Shown piece by piece: positions 12,327-21,226 of a stretch of DNA of 64,000 bases (positions within the stretch are counted from its first letter, which is position 1; each line of letters starts with the position of its first letter). A program made the position numbers and the translations under genes. The DNA lies in NCBI GenBank assembly GCA_025526935.1, contig JAHLKD010000031.1:372001-436000 (forward strand). Direction: 5' to 3'. The notes beneath the pieces were generated by a model. The model was not told the DNA's origin. It worked only from the letters and a program-made list of their open reading frames with translations, and did no database searches. The stretch comes from Cladochytrium replicatum. Taxonomy: Eukaryota > Chytridiomycota > Chytridiomycetes > Cladochytriales > Cladochytriaceae.

Positions 12327-14124
12327 TTAGTAGGCGTGGGCGTTGAGGGTGGTTGGAGACGCAACAGCATCTTCGTAGCGCAGCTCAAAACCGTCCAAAT
12401 CGACCGCTTTGCCCCACTCACGCTTGACCGACAATTTCATGCGGCGGTTCATGATGCGGCCAAGTTCCCCCTTGATTCCGTCGATGTAGTCGTCAATGGG
12501 AAGGTCATTTGCGTCGGTTCTGGAAAAAATTTAAAAATTATTCAGACGCACGAAAGAATTAGAAGTTGCTCGCATCAGGCTCACCCTGCAAAGACATAGA
12601 GTGAGGACGGGAAAGGCAAGGAAAAAGATCAAATTCTAATCAAAGCACCCGCTACTTTAACTTATCATACCGAAGGGGTTCTTTAGAGCACTTAGCATTG
12701 ATTAAATGAGATGAAAAGAATAAGAACTAACCTCGATTTCACCGGCAATCGCTTCCATCGCAACAAGGACCGCACCGCCCAATGAGACGACGGGTATGGT
12801 AACCCAGCCCAAAACAGGCAACACCTGGAAAGGCAAGCTGAGCGTGTACAAGAAGAGAGCCTGCTTGATGAATGTTCCGTAAGCGATAGGGATGGGAGTC
12901 TTGATTCGCTCGAAGTAGCTGAAAGTTTCGACCATTCCGGCGACGCATCCGTTCATGCTTCCCTGGGCGGACCCGTCAATCAGGTTCTTCGCCTTCATCT
13001 CACTAACGACCCATCAGTTCAAATTCAAGGAGAGCCATGTTACACCTTACGCAACGTAGGTACCAAGGTGGAAGGAAATCTCCAGGGGAATGCTGATGGT
13101 GCCAGACTTGGGAGGGTTAGGGTTCTCAGGAGAGAAATCCTGCTTCGGAATTAAAAATGTGTCTGAATGCAAAGCTTCTAAATTCCTACCTGAACGTGCT
13201 CCAAGTAGGGCCACAAATCTACAAAATAAGCATGCGATGAGAAAATATGTGCAGGGATACGTTTGCACGATAATTACCGTCGAACTCCCATCCGGGTTCA
13301 TTGCGGAGGTAGTGCTTGCAAGCAGAAGAGAACGCAAGAAGCAAGTTCATAGCACCCTTCTTGTACTCAAAGTCTTCCTTAGAGATCTTGCTACCATCGA
13401 CCGGCTCAACATGCAGCCTTAATCAAACGTAATGGATAAATAGGCGTGAACTGGTACTATGCATGGTACTTACCAAATGAGACGTGCAAAGTTTCGAATT
13501 TGGACGACGAGCTGTGCCCAGAGACGGCGACCTTCCCAGAAGCGATCGTCTATAGATTGAGAGTAGATGTTGAGCATGCATCAATCGTCAGGTAGGATAT
13601 TCAACTAACACGCAGTGTTGGTTCTACAAAACCCGAACAAATGGTTTGTCAGAGCAATGCGAAAGCGTTGTCAGCAATGCCTCTCACCGGAAGACCAAAA
13701 GGTAGCCGAATGCAACTCCCATGATCTATAAAGGAACGACGGCTTAAGAACAAAGGTTTTTGGTTGAATCGCATTTAACCAACCGTGATGAACATTGTTG
13801 AGTTCGGGACCCACTTCAACAGATCGGTGGTCTTGTAAATAGTGGTGACAATGGTTGCCCAGACAAAGAGGACACAGAAGGGAAGCACGACAGCGGGAAT
13901 GGTGCTATTAAAGATACACTTCAGAGCTTGTTTCCACCAATGCACAGAAAAATAGCGTACCTTCCGCGAAGCACAAGCAAATCATACCATGGCTTGTAGT
14001 TCCTGTGCGTGAAAAAGGTGATCCGACGCTTTTCAAGTTTCTCCTGTCGCTGGTACTCCAGGTACGAGCGGGTGTTCACGCCAGACACGCCGTTCAGCAG
14101 CGGAGTTGATTCTGAGGTGGACAT
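12327..14124 (-). CDS. Bestrophin-like anion channel with microexons
   Basis: Twelve exons rebuild 382 residues in one frame: 14124-13961, 13904-13784, 13725-13688, 13623-13610, 13549-13474, 13417-13278, 13218-13190, 13142-13051, 13002-12732, 12680-12671, 12585 and 12519-12327. Bestrophin (RFP-TM) landmarks are LLVFRTNTAYDRFWEGR, joined from three exons, then LWAQLVVQIRNFARLIW, several membrane segments (residues about 57-100 and 265-310), and ENPFG followed by TDANDLPIDDYI. Fungal and bacterial members are chloride-permeable channels. The glycine codon of NPFG is assembled from exons of 10, 1 and 193 nt; without the one-base exon the C-terminal 64 codons are out of frame. The start could also be an in-frame ATG at 14211. 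It is divergent from the SH3 gene across 374 bp. Confidence 0.82.
12585..12585 (-). other. Inferred one-nucleotide exon of the bestrophin-like gene
   Basis: On the minus strand the sequence reads ctttgcag, then G, then gtgagcc. The AG is preceded by a pyrimidine-rich tract and the GT opens a good donor. Introns of 85 nt (12670-12586) and 65 nt (12584-12520) flank it. Inserting this single G restores the frame of the C-terminal exon and completes the NPFG glycine as GGA. The alternative is one 151-nt intron plus a missing base in the assembly. Confidence 0.6.
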
Positions 14125-14498
14125 GAGTAATGTGTTTGTTGGCCTGGAAACAGAGGGTTTTGATGGGTGGAAAGACACCGCAATTTGGACTTTTTGGGAG
14201 ATCGATCCCAAGCCGCGCGTTTATTAGTTACGAAAGGTATAACATGGCGAAGACAGCATTGGATGTTTACATCAGTTGAGAAGAAAAAAAGCCCGAAAAT
14301 AAAGCAAATGAAGAAGCAACTATATCTTGCCCTGTGCTCTTGCCTCATTTCCTTTTGTTGCAAAAACGCCAACACGTTAACTTCCATTTTCAGGCATATG
14401 AATAACGCGCCCGTGTCTTCCGCCGCACCTCCGCCGCAGGCAGGCCCGCTTTGATCACTAGAATCCCAACCGACAGACTCAAAATCTGAAGCGAACAC

Positions 14499-16284
14499 AT
14501 GGCACTCCAAAACTCAACCGCAGCGAATAGCAACATTTCCTCCACAACCTGTCTCGCTCTCCAAAACTCGACCATCTGCAACAGCTGGGCAGGTGCATCA
14601 ATCCCCGTTCCGCCAGGATGGGAAATAGCTTCCTTCGATCAAAACATACGAGTTTCACAAACCTCCGTACAACGAATATCGGACTTCAATCAGATTTACG
14701 GGTGCAGATGGAATGGCTCACGGATACGCTATGGGTACTCCTACACGTGTGCTGGGAAGATCTTTGCAGCTGCGGATAGACGATGCCTCAAAAATATACA
14801 ACAAAATTCGCGTCTCCTGTGTTACTCCACGTGCATGACCTATTTGGCATCTGTAAAATCACTCTTCGACGATCCGAGTATTTGCTTCCCAGTAGGAACA
14901 AAAAATCTATCACAGTCGATGGCAACAGCGCGGTCGAAGAATCTTGCGAATATCGGCAACGTATGCTTGATTGCTTCAACAAATAGTTCAGGATGTGTGG
15001 ATGGCGTTCCAATTGATCGTAATTCTTGCGGTGAGTTAGTTTAACTTAGCAAAAAGCTTCTGACGCGAGCAATTTAATTAGGCTTTGATTCTCGATCGAG
15101 CACGGAGGGCCAGGTCTACTGCAACAGCTTAGGCTCATCTGATAGCTGTTGCTCCAGGTTGAACCAACTTTCAGATCAGAGCAATTCTGATCCACTCCCC
15201 GTGATCTACCAGCTCATCGTCGTCGTTATTCTCGCCTTCGTCTTGATGGTTGTTCTGACAGTTCTGGTCTTCTTGCTTCCAAGAAGACTGCAAAGAAAAG
15301 AACACAACGAAAGGGAGTCTTTGTCTTTAGAAAAGAGATACTCTTACAGTAACAGCAATGGGAATTGGAATGAGAGTTACCTGCGAAGATATGGCTCGCA
15401 AAGTAGCACAATGAGGGCAGAAAGTAGTTGGAGCTCCGGAAAGTGGGAGGAATCGGGAAAAGAGGACCACTTCAGGAACATTTACTGGTCGAAGGAAGAG
15501 AAAATGCACAATAATTTCCGAGAACGAGACGAATCACGAATTGTCGGCCTCGGAAGCAAGTCTGCTGGTGAAAAGAATTTCTTGGAAGGGACTAAAGATT
15601 TATCAGCACCACAATCAACGCCGCCACAGAATGAAAAACGATTTGTGAAGCCGCCTCCGCTGGTCGTTCGACGGGGAAAAGATGACAGCTCGAGTCTCGT
15701 TTCGGGAGCGCCCAGTTCAACCACATCAACGCCTTTGACGGGGCGCTCTTTCGGATCGCATTATCCCCTCATATCATCATCCCCAAGTTCTATCACACCA
15801 ACAGCTGGGCAATATTTTTCGGCGAGCGGTTTTCCACGTAGCTCAGATGGCAATGTTCAGAATTCAGAAAAATCAGAGGGACACGGGATCAGCAGCTTAC
15901 GTGATGGGAAGAATTTGAGATTGCCAGATGCACGGACAGATGCTAAGTCGAAGCAACCATTTCACGAAGGGAATGGGAAGAAAATACAGAAGGAGCCAGT
16001 CAAGCGTATAAATCACAAGCGATCCGTTGTGAAGCGATATCTGGCGATTCACCCCTATTCTGCAAAACTTAGTGATGAAGTATCGCTTGACCGGGGGCAC
16101 GTTGTTTTGATTAGAAAGGTGTACAATGATGGATGGTAAGTCATGATAACGCATTAATGAACAAGTGTGTATGAAACTGTGTTGAAACTTCACGTTAAGG
16201 GTGAATGGAATCAACCTCACTACGGGCCAAGAAGGAACCTTCCCTGTTGCATGTACAACTCCGATGGAAGAATCAGACGATTGA
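14499..16284 (+). CDS. Single-pass membrane protein with C-terminal SH3 domain (Fus1-like architecture)
   Basis: Three exons (14499-15030, 15082-16135, 16200-16284) give 556 residues. The N-terminal 210 residues are rich in cysteine and in N-x-S/T sites, as expected of an extracellular domain. A strong membrane segment (about residues 227-250) ends in LLPRRLQRK. A 240-residue low-complexity Ser/Pro-rich segment follows. The C-terminal SH3 domain reads AIHPYSAKLSDEVSLDRGH, VVLIRKVYNDGW and, after a splice, GINLTTGQEGTFPVAC. The last exon is essential to complete the SH3 fold. The order (glycosylated outside, one membrane span, cytosolic SH3) recalls yeast Fus1 and Sho1-type signalling scaffolds, but no sequence relationship outside the SH3 is claimed. 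No signal peptide is visible at the chosen ATG, so an upstream exon may be missing. Confidence 0.75.
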
Positions 16285-17625
16285 GGGGATGGTTTTTGGT
16301 GTCGATGCAGCAGTTGCTATTTTTGTTGGTTTGTTTTGTCGGGAATGCGGTTACAGAATTCCATCTATTTCAAAGTCCATATGCTTCCATCTTCACTCAC
16401 AAAGCGTTGTCATTTTTGGTTGTCAGATTTGTTAACAGTGTACATCAGCGGAGCAACCTTATTGTGCCCGGAGTGAAATACCATTAACTGTCAATTCCAT
16501 ATCAAGGGTGGGAACTGCAATTTCAAGCAAATCGTCATTGGGGGCACCAATTTTTATAGTGCTCCAGTGAGGCCTTGAGTTCGTGTTCTACAAACATAAT
16601 GAGTACAAGATGGCGGTCAATGCATTGGGGGCGCACAACAATGTGCTTTTCAGCTAACACGATACAGCATGGCTGGACTTGTGAGATCAGTGGTTCTTTG
16701 GGCTTCAAGATCCCTTCTTTGTGGAACCGTTCGTATAATGGGGGTTGATTACCCTCGAATAGATTCTGGAGACATTTCTATAACCATTTCTGTGCCTTCA
16801 CAGACTACAGACTGAGAGCGCCATTTCAGACCCGTGATGAGTGTTTAGATCCTCCAGCTTTTCGTAAATTCCACAGAGACTCTTAATAATTATCCCTTCG
16901 ATGTACATAATCTCCGTTCTGGATATCGTGGCAAACGTGGCAAAACTCTGCCAAACACTTGTCAATTGAGTCGACCTGACCATTTTATTCTTCAGGTGCG
17001 CTCTTCTTGATTGAGTTTATGAAGAGGTCACAGTTCACAGTTGTACCGCCAGTCCATGGATTTGAACAAGAAAAAGAGGAGTGACTGTAACTTTATTCTA
17101 ACTTCAAAGAAGAGATTGATAGTTTGTTGCTATCACACAAATTTCCCCCGAAACTTGCTTCTGGCCATGAAGTTAGAATAATGTTACAGTCACTCCTGTC
17201 TTTTCTTTTCCAGGCCGCCTCCGTGTTGCACAATTTCTTCGAGACAAGGTAGGACACTCGCTGAATATCAGCATGATCCGGTGATTTTGATCTGTGCAAA
17301 ACCTGTGGTCACCAAAGAAGATAGACAACCAGAAAAAAAATTCGAGGCAGAGACAGCACTTCTGACAGTCTTTCCCGCGAACTGGAATGCCTCTAAATGA
17401 AACTTCCTTTTATGGCTAAATATACCTGCCGAGCTAATTTGCTACATGTAATGTAATTTGCAGCCCCCTTTCCATTTCGGGCAGTAAGTGCTGCTTTTCT
17501 TGGATGAGTGGCTCTGTCCGCAGACCACAGCCACCCAGCAGAGGAACGCCTTCTTATATTAGACTCAGACACCTTTTTTGGGCCATTATCCCTACAACCC
17601 ACGTCTCTCCGGCGCACAGACCACC
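16285..17625. other. Intergenic stretch with a long imperfect hairpin
   Basis: No supported gene was found in this 1.3-kb interval. Short ORFs such as 16167-16487 overlap the SH3 exon or lack any protein signature. It contains the inverted repeat described separately and the presumed promoter of the TRPV-like gene. Confidence 0.5.
17075..17201. repeat. Inverted repeat, arms 32-34 nt, 61-nt loop
   Basis: The arm at 17075-17106 and the reverse complement of 17168-17201 both contain GGAGTGACTGTAAC followed by an A/T difference and TTATTCTAACTTCA, so about 28 of 29 bases match, plus weaker matches outside. A transcript would fold into a long hairpin. It could be a MITE remnant or a small-RNA precursor; nothing here decides. 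Confidence 0.8.
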
Positions 17626-20600
17626 ATGGCAACACACGCTGCTTATGGAAATGATGTCGAGATGACCCAGGTCATCGTTTCGCAGTATGCGGCGAGAAGG
17701 CCGAGCCCAACGGCTTGTCTCGGTGGGTTTATGCAGTATGCTCAAATAAGAAACTTCGTGGTCCTTCCTCTGGTGTGTTGCGATGTACACAATGTCCAAT
17801 ATGGGTGATATTCACTGTTTCATCTTCAGAACCAACCCCAACCTCCCGAAAAATCATCCAAATCTATCATTCGGGAGGGAACCGTGCGTATCCGTAATAT
17901 GCTCGTGAATATTTACGGCCAGGACCATCACGAAACTGTGGATGTTGGGACACATCTTGCTCGCACAACCTCCTTCACCGCCAATTATGAAGACCCTACT
18001 GTGAAGGAGGAGCAGCTCAACCAGAACGACCCCGACCATGTTTACTCTTCCGTCTTTCATGCTTGCGATAAGCGGCATGGCAAGTCTCCAAAACAGTTCC
18101 TCGACCTGATTCGTCATCCAACACAACTGCACAAACGCGGTGCGCACGGCGAAACTATCCTTCACAAACTCATTCTGAGGTCCATGATCGACCGGGACTC
18201 CTATTCGATTTATATGAAGATGATTGAATATCTTCTTGATGACGAGCGTCACAGGAGAGCTTTGAGTAAGTTCCTTTTTATACTATATGTACCGCTTCTC
18301 ATTATTTTACTCTACCAGTCAATTCGTACTACGAGGGTCCTTTGTACCGCGGGGAGTGTGCGGCACATATGGCGGCTGCCGCAGGCGATCTTCACTTGCT
18401 CAAGTTGCTGGTGAGCAAAGGCGCTGACGTGATGGTTCCGCGTTGTCGCGGAGAGTTCTTTTCTATCAACTCTGTTCAATACGTAAGCATTCGTACTCTT
18501 CAGAGCTTTGCAATTCCAATCTAACTTTTCGGCATAGATGGGTGAAACTGTTCTTGGTATGGCGATCCGTAACGGCCAGAGCGAAGTTGCAAAGTATTTA
18601 CTGAGAGACTGCCGTGTTGAGCCGAACGCCATCGACCACCACGGAAACACTGTTTTGCACATGATGGCGTGGTGGGGTATTACAACTTGGACCCAGCACG
18701 CTAAACTTCAGGACGAAATCGACAACGAGGAAGATGATGAAGAAGGCGACAAGGAAGAGCAATTGCAGAAAACTGGGCCGTGGCAACTACTCAAGAACTT
18801 TGGTGCCTCACACACGCTTCAGAACAACAGCAGCTACACACCTTTCCTCACCGCTGTTTTCAAGAAGAATAAACAGATGGTCGAGGCGTTGTTGAACGAA
18901 TACCGCGAGGTGCTCTGGGCGTTTGGCGAGGTTACCGCTTACAAGTATCCCTTGACCGATATCGACATCAATCCAAACAGTGGTGCATTCGAAGAACCAA
19001 AGAAGGCCCCAGTAATTCCGCGGGAGGGCACTCTTACCCGCCGTGAGACTGTGAGAAAGCCAGCTAAAGCTGTTCCAAAGTTCAAGCGTGAATACCCAAC
19101 TGCTGTGGAGATCGCTGTTAAGAATGAAGATGGAAGTTTGCTGATGGAGACCCCACTTTTCCGCATGGTGCTACAAGCGAAATGGCGATTGTACGCGCGC
19201 GACATGTTCCGTTGGTACTTCGGAATCGCAATCGCTTACCAACTGCTGCTCCTCTTAACCCTGTGGGTCATTCCAAACGGGCCAATTGAAGATCCTGCAA
19301 GATTCTCTGAGCTTGCACAAGCACGGTGGATGTACTTCTCAGTTGACACAACCGTGGTTGTGGATCCCTCAATTGCGGTTACAATCCGCAAATACGGTGT
19401 TATTCGGTTCTTGATGGAGCTCATTTTGCTTGTGGCGAATGTTTTTTCCCTCTTCTCCGAACTCTACTTCGAATTGTGGCAACAAGGGTTCCAGAAGTAC
19501 TTTGTCAAGGGGTTCAACTCTTCCCACAACACCCTTCAGCTCTTCAACATCCTGCTGTTCTTGTTCGCGTTCTTCGCACGTATTGGCCACAACCCGCTCG
19601 CCGAAAATTTCTTTTTATCGATTCTTTCAATCTCTGGGTAAACATTAGCGCATTACTTTCACTTGCAACCATGACTGAACTCTTGCTCTCTAGATGGATG
19701 AGTCTGTTGTATTTCGGAAAGGGATTGCGCGCCATCGGTCCAACAGTTATCATGGTGTACAAGATGCTTTACACCGATGTGTTACAGAAATTCGCGGTTA
19801 TCTACTCCGCATTCTTGATCGCCTTTGCTCAAGCAATTTGGCTTCAGATGTCACTTCTCGCCGACACCACAGGTGCAGCAAACGCCAGTGCATCATCTGG
19901 TGGTGCTTCACTGGTTGCCTCATTGTTCAGGCGACAGTCTCCAGACGAAACCAATGGATCAGCGACCAACGGAACAGCCACCCCGGCGCCATCTGCAGAC
20001 TCAATCGACCCTAACGTACTTGCGTACGGGGATCCCTTGCAGGCGATCTTGAGGATTTTCGGTCTAATCGTCAACGGTGGAGAGTTTGGCACACTCGCAA
20101 AGGCACCATTCGGATGGTTTGCTGTCCTTATGTTTGTGATCTACATGGTCCTCTCTTCTATCCTGCTGCTCAATGTGCTTATTGCGATGTTGAACAGTAC
20201 TTACACCAAGGTTAGCCAGAAAGTGGAAGGTTGGGTTATTCAATTCTCATGCTGTTAATATTCATGCAGATTACTGACCAAGCCGAGGAAATCTGGTTCG
20301 TCCAATGGGCGAACCTTATTCTCGAAATGGACCAGAAGCTATCGACGAAGCGCCTGAAATCGTACCGTCTCGGGTTTCCGACAATGTCGGATTCTGTCCG
20401 ATACTTCCACCTGGAGATGAAGGCGGGTAGCCGCAACCCTGTTCGCCTCGTCACCAGCGACCGTCCCGAGTCCAATATTGGCGACGACATCTTGCGCGAT
20501 ATGAGGTCCGAGATGCATATTGCGCAGGTGCAGCCAAAACACGAGATAAATGGCGCGGTCAGGCGAGGTGGTGATGCGACTCGGAGTGGGTTCTGGAGGA

Positions 20601-20632
20601 TGTTGAGAGGTGGGAAGCTCAAAGTTGCATAG
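17626..20632 (+). CDS. TRPV-like ankyrin cation channel
   Basis: Six exons (17626-17670, 17830-18265, 18319-18482, 18538-19637, 19694-20222, 20270-20632) give 878 residues. Ankyrin repeats (about residues 120-300) include GETILHKLI, RGECAAHMAAAAGDLHLLK, GETVLGMAIRNGQSEVAKYL and HHGNTVLHMMAWWG, an arrangement close to animal TRPV and OCR channels. The repeats end in a linker (LMETPLFRMVLQAKWRLYAR) before the first membrane segment near residue 440. Six membrane segments follow. The pore region has GEFG where TRPV channels carry a GMGD-type filter, and S6 reads LLLNVLIAMLNSTYTKV, typical of the TRP family. A TRP-domain-like helix follows (EEIWFVQWANLILEMDQKL). Known TRPV channels conduct calcium and sense heat, osmotic or chemical stimuli; the stimulus here is unknown. 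The exon 1 donor (GTCATC) is weak, so the first 15 residues are uncertain. Confidence 0.87.
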
Positions 20633-21226
20633 ATTTTTCTTTGTTGATTCTGCTTTATGTTTTGCTTGTTTATGAGTTGCACTGACGTTTTGAGTTGCAC
20701 TGACGTTTTGAGGTTTTGGTTTATGAGAGTTGCACTGGCGGCTTTTGAGTTTTTGGTTTATTCCCTTTGTAAAGGAGCATGTATCCACCTTTTACCATCA
20801 TCAGTACTCCCTTTTCGGAGATCAGTCCACTGCCGTTTCTTTTTGTTGATTTGCCTGTTCCTCATGCTGGTAGCTCTAGAAAATCTATAACTTCCTTGTT
20901 CATTTACTTTCTTTCACCCAGCGGTGGACTTCTTTTCTTGGCTGTTAACTTTTGGTTATACTTTTGGTTACTCGAAATAGTGGCAAGAAGGCCAACCATT
21001 GGCCATCATTCAAAATAGACGCTGCATTCAATTGGATATCCTCATTAATGATAACTGTTGAGAAAATGTGTTCAGTAAATAGTAAATAGTAATGTCTATG
21101 CGACATGGGGCCACAAAAAAGTAAAACAAGATTAGACCCAACCAAAGTTGAGTCTCCATACATAAAAATATAAAAAGTAACAGGGAGATCGAGAAAGCTC
21201 GCGAATACTCCACCAACCACGCCCAC
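20633..21226. other. Intergenic stretch between convergent genes, with a short tandem duplication
   Basis: This interval separates the stop codons of the TRPV-like and Atos-like genes. At 20674-20760 a unit containing GAGTTGCACTGACGTTTT occurs twice in tandem and a third time in degenerate form. No gene is supported. Confidence 0.6.

Noticed and set aside
19600-19700. Overlapping frames suggesting a frameshift in the TRPV-like gene
   Set aside because: A 56-nt intron from 19638 to 19693 joins the two frames in phase and keeps the membrane segment intact.
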